Shown piece after piece: positions 33,925 through 47,000 of a stretch of DNA of 64,000 nucleotides (position 1 is its first letter; each line of letters begins with the position of its first letter). The notes beneath the pieces were generated by a model. The model was not told the DNA's origin. It was given only the letters and a program-made list of their open reading frames with translations, and searched no databases. The stretch is taken from the NCBI RefSeq assembly GCF_036711975.1, contig NC_091968.1:30241001-30305000 (forward strand). Reading direction: 5' to 3'. The position numbers and the translations under genes are program-made. Source of the stretch: Onthophagus taurus. Taxonomy: Eukaryota; Arthropoda; Insecta; Coleoptera; Scarabaeidae.

Positions 33925-36116
33925 CTATAATAAATCAATAGGATGATCTGGATGACCTTTTAATTCCCATATGGTAGCAGACAACCGTCTGGTATGTTCC
34001 AAAACGCATTGAGTGGTGACAAGTCCCAAATGGATCGTGTACAACTCGTAACACCGTATTTTTTGTGGCGGCATTTTTGGAAAACAAGCCTCCTTTAAAT
34101 GTCTTAAAAACCCATTAATTTTAAATAAGTTTCAACTTAAAATAACTCACCGATAATAATCATCACAAAAAGTGCCAGGAATTGGTAACGATCTATTAAA
34201 ATGCATCGGGGAAACTGTAGGTTTCAAAGGAGATCCGGAAACGTCTTCAAACCACAAGAAATAAGCATAACTAAAAGTCATATCCTTCCAAATGATCGAA
34301 GTGTGACCTTCATTAAGGTGCAGTTGGGCGAATTTAATCATTGACCATATCTTAAAAATATTTTTTTATTTTATTCATAATAAGTGATATTTTACTACCT
34401 TATTTCTTGTGAGTACCACAATTTCTTCAGTATTAAAATCAATTCCGGGCGCTGTAATACGATGGTTTGTTCGATCCACATAAATGAAGTGAACAAGTCC
34501 TGGAAATTCTTCCAAGTACTTATGTATAGTTAGGGAAGAAGTATTTGTAACAACACAATTAAGGAGAAAATAATAAAAAAAGTTAAATAAAAAACAACTT
34601 TATAATAAAAAGGATATGATCCTAACGTAAAATTTTTTAACGATTTTACTTTCAAAAAATCTTCATAACTCGATAATTTCTCACAAACCCAATTAGTACA
34701 TTCACCTAAATGCTCCAAAAAAACTGTATCATTTAATAACACTGTTCCATTGATCGTTATTAAAACCAATAATTCTTTTAAACCATCCAATAAACCACAC
34801 GTTAAAGATTCCGCCCTTAATAAAGCTTCTGGCGATCGATTTTTAATAAATTCTTGATATTTTTTTCGCATAAACTCCCAAACACCACCCAAATTTTCAA
34901 TACAACCTTTTAACGAGACGTTTTTTAACTTTTTAATCGCTTCGAATAGCTTTTTAATCGAATTATCCAAATTTTCAAAGGCTGGTTTTAACGTTGAAAC
35001 ATTTCTTTGTATTTGAACCAATTGCATGGAGTGTAAATTTGAGAATGCATCATATAAACTACCGGAAACAACCGCACTTCCAGTTTCAATAAAAAACACT
35101 AAGTTGATGTTTTCGCATATTTCACGGATATAAATGTTGTATGGGATACATTTAGGAGTTTGATCGTTTCCAGATAATAAAATTTCATGAGATGAATTAT
35201 TTAAAATCTCAGAGTTGTCTTTGGGCTCGTTTTTATTGATTTCGCAAAGTAGGATTGAAAATAATATATCTGCTGATGATAAATCTTTTGCTTTTTGCCT
35301 AAAAAAAGCAAAAGTATTTATATTAAACTATATTACAAAGAAAAATGAATTTACGTTGAATATAACCCCAAAAATTTGTTATTAACCATCAACAATCCAT
35401 GAATTTTTGTATACTCAGTCAAATTTTGTAATTTATCCACCGATTCACGCAAAATCTGAACGGTAGTTTTTGTTAAATCAACATTAACCAAAAGCTGCTC
35501 AATTGCCTCGATAAATATCGCTTGATCATTCAATGTTAAATAATTCCAAGTATCGATTAAACGAGTCATAAGATTCGCTTTATTTTCATCTGTTTTTAAT
35601 CTAAAACAATTTAAAAGTAAATAACATAATTATTAAAAAATAACTTACATCAATATATTTGGGCCGCAAACATATCGTGCCAATGTAACACAAACACTCA
35701 AATATTTCGCCATAGTAAATGAATTATCATTTGAAACATACATAAATAAATATCCCATATACTAAAATAAATTTCTTTTTTAGTTTAAACATCATATTAA
35801 TAATAACTTACATCCTCAAAAGTTAAATTAATATCCTTTTGGCACTGAATTGATGTGTACGAATTCCCAAACTGGCAATTCATGATCCGATGAGACGTTA
35901 CAATGGGAGAGAAAATTTGTACAAGGACATTGGCGCATATCTCCGACTTTAACATAACAATTAATAAGATATAAAATATAATTAAGGTTAAGTTACCTCT
36001 TCTCCCGTAATCAATCCCTGGTTTCTTGCGAATATTTTAACATGCTCAATGAATTTCTCATCGTATTTTGAGTATATCACATCGTTTGTATGATCGAAAA
36101 TTATTACGCACTTCAT
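33925..36116 (-). CDS. HPS1: HPS1, BLOC-3 subunit (Rab32/38 exchange factor)
   Basis: Eight exons: 36116-35997, 35946-35812, 35761-35649, 35600-35355, 35298-34599, 34518-34399, 34350-34151 and 34102-33925, giving about 603 residues (human HPS1 has 700). Diagnostic matches to human HPS1 are the start MKCVIIFDHT, the block YLEEFPGLVHFIYVDRT, AYFLWFED, the CDDYYR end of exon 7, and the tail RCYELYTIHLG with RRLSATIWE. With HPS4 it forms BLOC-3, a guanine-nucleotide exchange factor for Rab32/38-type GTPases acting in lysosome-related organelle (pigment granule) biogenesis. The middle linker between the longin-type domains is shorter than in human. The donor of exon 5 is the weak point: the only in-phase site is AAA|GTTGTT at 34599. 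A hydrophobic tail seen if translation continues past it is intronic. No signal or membrane segment is expected; the protein is cytosolic. Confidence 0.9.
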
Positions 36117-36925
36117 TTTCACGATGTTATTAATATTTACTTTAAAAATATTCTTCTAAATACGAAAACAAAATCATAGGTTATGATATAACCTATAAAA
36201 GTAAAAATTATATACTTAATAATAAAATTATCAACTTAATCGACTACATTTACCTCTAATAGGATAATCAACTAAATATTATTCTTGATTTATTTACATA
36301 TTCCTAATAAAATCTTTTCTAATTGCAAGTTTAATTTATTGATTTTATGAAATGACAGAACCTCAAATTGCAGAATAAACAGAGTGAAGCTTGCGATCAG
36401 TGGCGTACTTGTAAAATGTAATTATTTATTAAAGTAAATAATGTATTGCAACGATTTTGATTAAATAAAATTAATGAATTTTCATTTTTTAATAGAGTAA
36501 AAGATACAATTTAATAAAAATCATTTTTTTATTAACGTCGAGATTAAAATGGACGCCACTGATTTCAAGCGGAATTAAACGCCAAAATTGTAATTAAAAC
36601 TTCGATGCAAATGCGACAAACTTGGAAAGTTTTACTTGTTATTTCCTTTTCTTCTTATTATTAGAGACACATTCCTGTTTGTCAAGCCTTATGTTTGGAC
36701 TTTACTATGCAGACGAGGAGAACCGGCTCTGTGCCCATCTCTTGAGCGGTCGCTCATACATGCATATTCTGGCCAATCTCCTCTCATCCATTCTTTCCAC
36801 ATACTCCTTCCACCTTTTCTTTTTTTTGTCCATTTTACTATATCCTGTATGTTAGGTACATCTTTCTCTGATAGAGGTGTTGGTCTGCCTATCTCGCAGT
36901 GTCACATTCAACACAGATCTCAAGA
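36117..36925. other. HPS1 5' flank
   Basis: AT-rich sequence with no supported gene. Open frames at 36622-36965 on the plus strand are unlike known proteins. Minus-strand frames of the same segment faintly resemble LINE tails but are too short to call. Confidence 0.4.
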
Positions 36926-37290
36926 CTTCAAAACTATACCTAGAACTAGAATCATTCGGGTTTAGCCGTCTTTAGAGACGAATGGCTAAACCCGAGTGTT
37001 TCTAGATCTAGGTATAGTGTTAGTGTAAAACTAGAACCAACACTAGACCTAGAATCGAATGGAATGTAGTGTTAGTACTAGTTTTACACTTGCACTGTCA
37101 CTAGATGCTAGTTAGCATTAGATTATGCTGAATTGTTGTATATTGTTATTGAACTAAGACTAGAACTAACACTAGACCTTGAAAGTTTCTGAAGACGCTT
37201 GGCTAAATAAGAATGTTTCTAGTTCTGGTGTTAGTTGTAGTTTTAATTGTTATTAAGCGCTAAATTGTTGTCTATTTTTATTGAACTAAA
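36926..37290. repeat. CTAG-hairpin repeat, copy 3
   Basis: Clearest copy. Left flank AACTATACCTAGAACTAGAA, then hairpin arms ATTCGGGTTTAGCC (from 36953) and GGCTAAACCCGAGT (to 36997) around GTCTTTAGAGACGAAT. Next come GTTTCTAGATCTAGG and tandem variants of the AACTAACACTAGACCTAGAA phrase in both orientations. It ends in the shared tail AATTGTTGTATATT / TATTGAACTAAAA. Confidence 0.75.
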
Positions 37291-38097
37291 AGTATAAGTT
37301 TGTCGCAGTTGTAGCGAATTAATATCTTTGCTATTAATTAAATATTTCTTAAATCAAAACTTAGTAATAAAAATTTTAAACAATAAAAAATATACCCTTA
37401 AAATTGTTAATTTTAATAAAAACTCGGCATCAAGAAACTATATTTTCTTCAATCAATTTCTTGATCCCGATTTTTTCTTGGATACTAATTAGGATAACTG
37501 GTTTAAAAATAAATATTAAACTAAACTAAATTTACGTTTATTACTACGCCTTACTACACCAGCAATAATAATTATATTGAACAAATACATAGTAAAGATC
37601 CGAATTTAAAAGAAACGTAAAAAAACGGCAATAATGTAGCCAAATTAGTAAATTTTTTTCTTCGGAAAGAAAAGAAAAAGAAACTGACTAAATACTAAAA
37701 AAACACAACAAAACTGAAAAAAATAATAACACGATTGATAATATTTGCTGTTGTTCGGTACTTGTTATAAATTATATTTTGTTACTGAGTTTTATTATGG
37801 TACGTAGATGAATTTTATTATCATTTTTTTTATTATTATTTTTTTTTCATTTCCACGTTGTGTTCGATCTCGTAACTTCACACGAATTTTTTCTTTTTGA
37901 CCGTTAAATCATAATTAATTAAAATTTATTTTTAAAATTAATTAATAATTATAAAGTTACGAGTCCGAACTATGCTGGAAATATTATTTTTTGTAATACA
38001 AAATTGATGTGAGGTGTGACACTCGTTCTCTTGCTCGGAATGGATTCGGGTGGATGATAATCGTTCAATTCATTTTTCTTTTTCGAGGGTAGGTTAT
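37291..38097. other. Hrb27C long-isoform 3' flank
   Basis: AT-rich sequence downstream (on the minus strand) of the YHPYRR stop. Several TTTATT runs could act as minus-strand AATAAA signals (for example near 37790). No other feature. Confidence 0.4.
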
Positions 38098-41000
38098 CTA
38101 TCGCCTATACGGGTGGTACGGCTGTGACGGGTTATTGTACGAGGAGCCTCTCTGCGGTCCCCCAGCATAAGAATCTCCGCCGGCCGCCGTGTAGTCACCT
38201 ACGGATGCAGAGGAACAATTCAAATTCCCTCGTTTACCCTTGCTATTGTTGTTGATCGTTGTCGGTGAATCGGCGGTAGTCGTCGATGTTGACGGCGTTA
38301 TCATCGTCGTCGTCGTAGTCGATGTCGAGGATGACGAAGAGGATTTATATTGAGGAACACTGTAGGTCTGGTTGTTGTTGTTGTTGGGGTAGTGAAGGTG
38401 ATGGTGGTGATGGAAGACTTCGACGATCTGCTCGCTTGGTACTGTGAACAGAACGACGGGGACAAAGGCGTTTTTTGGATAAGAGGACGAAGATTTATTT
38501 GTTTTGGGAAAAATCATCTAATAAATTTAAAAAAATATAATCACCTCTTTAACGCACATTCATTTTACACTAAATATTAATTCAAATTTAAAACAAATCC
38601 AAACAATCAATTTTAATTAAACGTCAAATGTGACGTTTAAATTCATAATGTGTATGAGGGTTACCAACGCATAACTTTGAAAATGAATTTGCTGTTAAAT
38701 TAAATTGGATTTGATTTAAACGATTTAATTTGTAAGATTTTGTGCGTGAAGGAGTTAAAAAGAGGGGGTGTCTGAGTAAAAGCAAACACACCAACGCTGA
38801 TATCATGTATTTTTAATATAGATTTAATAGATCGTGACCCCCATCGCTCCCCCTTAAAAATAAGGGAGCGTGAAGACTACGAGGTACATCGTACTACGCC
38901 TTTCCCCAACTAATTTTGGGGGGCTGGGCGCCTTAAGTAAAATTCCTGTTTATTATTATTAATCATTCATCTAAGATCATGCTAAAAGTATATTGTTACC
39001 ATATTTTATGTATATTATGTATGTATATATTTATATAATTAATAACTACCCCAAATACAAATGCACTACTAATATTAATTGTAATTAATTAATTTTTAAT
39101 CAGTTATATTTATATATATATGTATTATTATCGTTACCATAATAATAATAGTAGTAATATTAATAATAATTAAAGTATGTATATTTATATATGTATGTAT
39201 ATGCGTTTATTTATTGATTAAATATTTAAAAACGCCCTACTTGCGAACCAGGTCTCGAGATATAACAACTATTTATTATTAACTTTTCATTTCTCTCTTT
39301 TTAATTAATTATTTTTCCTCTTTAAACTCTCTACGTCTATATATATATAGTTATTTAATGTTTCATTACCATTAAGTGATCGTAATAATCATCGTGTGTG
39401 AGGGGGAAATAATTTTCCAATAAAGAAAAATTAAAAAGTTTAGGAAAGAAAACATGGTCTAAAAAATGATGGATATATATGTACCTACGTGTCAAATAAA
39501 CGAAATTATTTAATTATAAATGGGACATAGGCGCAATTTATATTGATAATTAGTTCTTTTGCGTATTTAACAGGTTCACTACTATAAAAAACCGAAAACG
39601 ATAAAAAAATATTAATTTAAAAAATTTTAAAACGTCAAAATGACGTTTATAATTCAAAAAAAAAAAAGTTCTAATAAAGTTAATTTCAAATGTCAAAATG
39701 ACGTTTCTAAATTTTAAATGAATACTTTTTATCGTTTCTTATTGAGTTTTATATAAAAGCGTCCCAAGTTGATGGTTTCTTTTCACTTTTAATTCGAATA
39801 GTAACTATTATTTTCGTACTTATGAATTACAAAACAAACTCCCGCGTTTTTTTTTATTTTACATTCTTTTTTCGTTTTTTAACATTACTAGACACCTAAA
39901 ATACAAATTCATCACACTCATATATTAAATATACAAATACAGTGAAATTCCCCTAATTCGAACTTCTATATTTCGAATTATTATCGTAAGTCGAATAATT
40001 TTCGAAAGCTGAAGCTTTACTATGGAATTACTTCACCTCTAACTACAATATGCCGAATTTTTCAAAGAATAAACTATTTGAAACCGTTCTGTAAGGCAAC
40101 TTTTTTTTAGTCCAGTGAATTTAAGATTCAAACTAGCGCTGAATGAAAATTGAAACTAACACTAGACCTTGAACTAGGAACGTTCGGGTGTAGCCCTGCG
40201 TCTCTTAAGTCGGCTAAAGCCGAATGTTTCTAGTTCTAGGTCTAGTGTTAGTACTAGTGACAGCGTTAGATAGCGCTAGTTAGCATTAGCATTACGCTGA
40301 ATTGTTGTATATTAATGAACTAAAACTAGAACTAACACTAGTCCTAAAACTAGAAAGCGTTTGAACTAAACACGAATGTTTCCAGTTCTAGGTCTAATTT
40401 TACACTAACACTGTAACTATGTAGTGCAAGTGTAAAACTAGAACTAACACTATACTTAGAACTAAAATCATTCGAGTTTAACCATCTTTAGAGCCGCACG
40501 GCTAAACCCGAATGATGCTAGTTCTAGTTTTAATTGTTATTCAGCGCTAAATTGTTGTATATTTTTATTTAAATAGCTGAAAGGTTAAATTAATCAATTA
40601 AAGGTTCTAATTGTCTCCCTTAGCGATTCGAGTTGGGGGAATTTCACTGTAGTTCATAAACGGTTTTTCTTTAATCAACGATCGATTTCTTTTTATAATC
40701 ATTTATTTTAAATTAATTAAGGTATTAATTACTTAATAAAGCTTGAGCAACACGATCGATCTATTTATTTATTTTTTAGTAAATAGAAAACTTGCAGTCT
40801 ATAAAAACTCTCAAAAGGGGATATAATATTATTTATCAAGTTAATTGAAATTATGAAATCACCGGATTTACTTAATTCATTTACTTTTAAATCGATATTC
40901 ACTAATTCCAACAATTAAATATGGAAAACTATAAAAAACTTAATTTTACTTGTATCTTTTTCATTAAACTTTTATACTTAGCAGTTTGTAAGGTTTTCTT

Positions 41001-44000
41001 TGTATTTTTTATCTGTACATCAGTCTGGAATTCGTGTCTAAATCATTAATCTTTTAGAATTACATTTCGTACGAATCTAACAACTTGAATCAATTATTTT
41101 AATTATAATTAAAACTATTCGCGACTTTTAGTTACTTTAATCAGTTTTCTTAAGAAAAATTAATTTTCGGTTTCTCTAAAACTCTATTTTATAAATGTAT
41201 AATTCTCATAAACACGTATGTATATTATAATATATTCGTGTGTTTCTTTGTTTATTATTTACTCTTTCTAATTAATTATATTTATCCTTTTTGATTGATG
41301 TTGAGTCAAATTTCGACTCGAAAAAAGCAACCTTTAACCTTTAAAGAGTTTAAGTCTAGCCTATATAGTGTACTGTAACAGTTTAATTATACATATAATA
41401 TACGATATTAATTGATAAAATTTTCCTATTTGTCCACCATTTTTAATTTAATTTAAATTTAACGTGTTACTTCTTTTTCTCTCGTTATTTTTATTTTTCG
41501 TCTAAACAAATAAGGCAACCTTTTTGTTCATTTTTCACAATTGCTTTTTTTTTAGTTTATCATTTTATATCTGCTATTTTATTTTTAGACTCGATTTGTT
41601 TTTGGGAAATGCACGCATTTTAATTTAAATTTTAAAATTAAATTCAATCGAAATTTAAAAATAACCTTTAAGGTACTTTTTTAAAACGTCAATTTTGATG
41701 TCCATTACATTTTAATTGCAGAAAATAAGGATTGGCATCTTTTTCGTAGTACAAACAATTATTGTTTGGGACTTGATGATGGGTTCCGGACTAAGAAATA
41801 TCCTCTTTAAATCATATTTTACTTTAAACTAAATTCCATTTAATTTAAGAGATGAGTTTGATGTGAAGAAATTAATACAACGAGTTAATCGGGGTTGAGC
41901 CAATTTTAATTATTCCCGATTAAGGGAAATGTTAGTATTAATCCCATTTGGTATAAAAAGAAGTTGGGGGAACTAATTAAAGAAGAAGCCATCAAATAGG
42001 TTGAGAGTTGTGACTTATTAACATAAGCAATTATATATAATTTAAGTTTCAAGATTTATCGAAGGATTTTTGATATTCATGGCTTAAAACAAACCAAAAT
42101 TAGAATAAACCGAGACCTTTAAAAAAGTGCATTAAAAAGTTTTAATATCTACCAAAAATATTTAAATTGATTCTGCGTGCACATTTATAATTTTACACCT
42201 CTAAATACATATATTTATCGTTTAAGCTTTCTATTTCGTAAGAAGTAGGTTCGTTTGATAACTAATATCTTTATACCAAAAAAGTATTTCTTTTGAGAGA
42301 GAAAGAAAGGAAGTTATTTTAATTTCTTTCAAGTTGTCCTCGACTTATTTCTAGCATTAAATTACTAAAATACTATTTACCATTTTTCAACAAATTAATA
42401 AAACATTAAGGTAATCTAGATTAAACTAGAAAAAAAATCGATGTTTTGAATAAATCGTATTAAAAATTAGTTAGTTAAAAATGCATAGTAATAACAATAA
42501 TATTCCTGTTTTTTTTTTGGGTGAAGTAATAATAAATATTGGTAAAAAACGGAATAAGAAATGCTTATTTAACAATAATATTCCTAATTGATTTTTCAGA
42601 TTTAAATTAATTTAATAATAAAAGGATGATTTTTTGGTTGATGTCGAATTAAAAAAAATTATAAAAAGACGTCAAGGACCACCTATTATTATATGTATAT
42701 AGTAAAATGTAGGGTTTTATATAATAAGATCAATGAAGATTAGATAGACATATATATATTTGTTTTTAAATGCGGCGGCGACGACGACGACGTTTTTGGC
42801 TTCTTTTAATTAATTGATTATTTTTTTACGATAAAATCGGGGCAGAACAGACGGACAGACAAACAATTAGTAATTTCATCTAAAATTAAGGTATTTTCTT
42901 TGCATATTTTTTTTTCTAAAAACCGTCTTTACGCGTATTAGTTAAGGCTTATTCTTACAATAATAAATGGGAACAAAAATAATTTCCGAACAAAAAAAAA
43001 AAAAAAGAAAGATTGAAATAAAAATAACTTTTCGTTAAATTAAAAAGAATTAAAAAAATAAAATCACAACCACAAAATTATTAGATTAATCAAAAAAATA
43101 ATTAATAAATACTTATGATACTTATATTTTTTTTTCTTGTGTCTCTGTTTTTGCTATTTTTATACAATTGTTTTTTATCTATAAATATAGACATATGAAC
43201 AATTAATTAATTAATTTTAAATATTTATCTATTTCTATATATATATGTATATATACGATTTTTTACCATTTTTTTTACTTAATTTAAACATAAGGCCCCC
43301 GAACATTTTGTATCTTGTATTATCCGCATTTTTTTCTATTATTTAGTACTTAACTAACACAATAAGACGATTCGTTTTTATTTTAAAAATTTCCCTAATA
43401 TTTTATAATAATTAAATAAATAGATAAGAACGCAGTTATAGTAGTAGTAGTAAATGTAGAATCAGTCGATAGGAAATCTATCATTGTACAAAACTATTAT
43501 TAGTTTAATTAAAAAAAAGAGAAGCAGCAGCAGCTCTTTAATACGACCGTATATTAATTTATAATCACCACAAAATATACTGTCGTATTTATATTTTTTA
43601 AACAATCGCATTTTTTAATATATACTTCTATCTTTAAATATATAATATATATATATATCAATACATTATTTAGATGATAATCTATTACAGCCAGATCATT
43701 TTCCTATCTACTTAATAACGTTAAAGAACTCTTTCTATTCTCTTCTATTTAAATAGTGGTTGTGCATTTATTTAAAAAACATTATTTATGTGTATCGGCG
43801 GAGCGTCCACCAAAATTTAATTCAATTAAACAATTAATTAACAATAAAAAAAAATATTTTTTACAGACTAGAAGCAGACAGGTCAAATTATTAACTTACT
43901 TTTTATAATTAAGTATTACTTATTTAAAATTACTTATTTAATCATTATTGTAAATGCATCTTTTTTTATATACACAACGTTAAAAACTATTTTTTAGCTT

Positions 44001-47000
44001 AGAAAATGAACGTGCGAAAGATAAAACACAAAATGGATCATTTCGAGGGACGCTCCTCAAAGATTAAAAAAAATAATAAGGAAAATTATGCAATAATAAT
44101 AATAATAATAATTAAAAGAACAAATTAATAATAAAAACAAGGGAAAATGAATAAATTTACAAGTACACCTACATAGTTTTTTTTTATAAAAAAATTCAAT
44201 ATTAGCGTCTAGATTTTTCGATCGTAATCATTTTTTTAATTAATTATTATATACCCTTAACAAGTTGAGCAGTGCGCTTAAAATTAGTCAACATGTTGTT
44301 GCCGTTCAGTCTGTCTGGACGTCGCGTCGTGCGCCTCCTTTAAAAAACTTTAAATCGCGTCAATTATTTAATTAAATACTAAGAAAAAGAAATTAATGTT
44401 CAATAAATCATTCCCCTAATCAATTTCATTCATTTATTACGTTATATCAAGTAAGCAACGCGCGTAGAGCTTTTAATTTTCTTTCATTTTTTTCTTCGTT
44501 AATAATAATTGCTTCCATGTATATAATATATATATATATATATATAGATATATATCGATTATTTTTTAGCATACGTCATCATAATACCAAGCATTAAAAT
44601 TATAAACTCAATTAAAACGCTGCACTGATAATCTAAGCCTATCCCAATTGAGAATGTAATTTAAAGGCTTGGTAGGTTAAACAAAAATGTTTTGTAAGAT
44701 ATTTTATCTTTTGATTGTTTAAGTTCGAACTTTTAACTATAATAATTGAAAAAAAAATTAGATTGGCTTTTGCGAAAATTGCAATACTCTAATAATAGAT
44801 AAAAACATGAATCAGAACAACATATATATGTCCGTCTAATCGGCATAATTGATTTTAGCATTGGGATGATGGGTAACGGCGGCGAGGACGGCCCCGTTAG
44901 CAGCAGCGGCGGCGGCCCTTTTTTTCCAACTGCCGCCGCTACCACCATGCTGACCATGCTGATGGTGATTATTGTGGTTATGTTGGTGGTGGTGGTGTTG
45001 TTGGTGGCCGTTACTAGTGCTACTAGCGGGCGGCTCCGTTTTATTGGGAGCCGCCGTGCCGTCGCTCTCAAAAACGGCGGAGGAAGAAGAACAAGAAGAA
45101 GGTTGTCAAGAGGTGGGCCACTCTTTAAAATCATTGAAATGTTTAGCACCTGCGTTGGGCGGCTGCGACGAGTACCCTCCGACCTGGCTCCCCGCGTCGC
45201 TGCTGTACGACCGCGTAGGAGGTCCGTAACCTGCGTCCGCCGCCGCGTTGTACGATCCATACGCGTAGCTGCTGTAATCAGAGCCCGGTTTCGAATTCGC
45301 CGTGGACGACGTCATGTTCGGTGGGGCATTTGGCGTTGCGGGACCTCCTGGACCCGATTGTTGTCTGGAGTACATATCCCCCGTTATATACGCTACCAAA
45401 CCAAAAATTATCTCAATTATTAAAATCTCAACAATCGAAATATAATTTCTTATTACCAGATGGTCCAGTTGATTGGCTGTTCTGCGGCATATTCCAACTG
45501 TTCCAACTGGCCGCTCCGCTACCTGTACCAGGTCCTACAATCAATCCTACACGTCACTCGACAAAAAATAACGCTCGGCGACGGCGTCGAACGACGCGAA
45601 CGCTCGCCGGGCGCTCCAAAACCCACCGTAAGACCCGTAGCCCTGCTGTTGCGGTGGTCCGCCATAGTTGTTTCCCCACTGCGGCGGTGGACCTTGAGGC
45701 GCCGGCGGAGCGCCCCACCCCGTATATGATCCTGGACCGGAAGGGGTGCCGTAGCCGGCGTAACTCTGCTGCTGTGGAGATGTCCCCCAGCCCTGATAAC
45801 TTTGCATCATATTTGGACCCATTGGAGCTCCTAAATTCATCGGCGGTCCACCCATCTGCCCATTTGGTCCTTGCATCATTCCCATCGGCGTTTGAGGAGG
45901 TCCCCAAGTTGAAGATGGATCAGCTGCACCCATTTTTGCCCCTCCAGATCCATCGCGCGGCTCTGCTTTCTTAATCTCAACCTTAAATTACAATTAATTA
46001 ATGCACTTAAAAAAAAATTAACCCTTTACAATCAAATACAATATAGCTTGTATAGATAGGAATTCATATCAAGGCTGATACTTATTATGATATAAAAAGT
46101 AGGAAAAGCAATTTTCAATCAATTTCGAAAATAATCGAGGTTTAGGTTCAAAATTAATTGTGATGATCGAGCGCCATCTATTAATCAGTAACGGGACTTT
46201 CTTACAAGTTATTTGACAAACGTAACCCATCATCAAACTATTAACAGTAATACAACACTCAAGATATCTTTAATTTACTTTTTGACATTTTCAAAAATAT
46301 CTTAAGGAAAAAAATAACCTTCGTCATAAAATACTGTAAGAGATAATACCTGTTTCCCATTCAGATTAACAAAATGCTCTTGCACGCAACGGTCAACCGA
46401 TTCTTCGTCTTCAAAAGATAAGAACCCAAATCCGCGCGATTTCTTTTTTTCTTGATCATACATAATAACCACCTCCATAACTTTACCAAAACGAGTGAAA
46501 AAAGTCCGCAAATCTGTCTCCGTAACGTTTGATGGGAGCCCACCCAAAAAAACTTTTGGATAACCACCACCCTTTTTCGGTTTTTGAAGAGTTCTTGGAT
46601 TGCAAGGTTTCGGATCAATAGTTCTAAACGATCAAATAAGTATAAATCAATAAAAATCAATTGAAATGAGTCGATAAAAATTACCTTCCGTCAAGTGTAT
46701 GTGGTCCATTTTGTAGAACGACCGAGACATTACTCGGATCGGCGAATGTGACAAAACCGAAACCTCGCGATCGGCCCGATTCCGCATTTTTCATGACCAC
46801 ACAGTCGATCACTTCGCCATATCTCGAGAAATACCGTTGCAGGTTGTCTTGGGATGTTTCCCAAGACAGGCCCCCAACAAACAGTTTGCTAAAATTAAAA
46901 AAAAATGAAATTATAAAAATGTAAGGTTAGAATTGAAACGAGTCATCGTCGGTAGCGTTTCTTGACCGCTACACGGTTCGCGTCATCGGTATCAGGTATG

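Larger units (their letters stand above)
38442..44735. other. 6.3 kb AT-rich intron / short-isoform 3' UTR of Hrb27C
   Basis: No other gene found. Contents: simple repeats (TA runs near 43640-43660 and 44520-44550, a GCGGCG(ACG)n run near 42773-42795, AAT runs near 44095-44110), a short GC-richer patch at 38830-38950 and the MITE at 39940-40649. In the short isoform the part next to 44.8 kb would be 3' UTR. Confidence 0.45.

Noticed and set aside
34530..34598. Hydrophobic C-terminal tail on HPS1 suggesting a membrane anchor
   Set aside because: It is intron sequence read past the exon 5 donor; homology continues in the next exon with soluble HPS1 sequence.
44866..45974. Long plus-strand and other-frame ORFs (up to 217 codons) opposite the Hrb27C tail exons
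   Set aside because: They are antisense or off-frame shadows of GC-rich, low-complexity coding sequence; the minus-strand exons have matching splice phases and homology.
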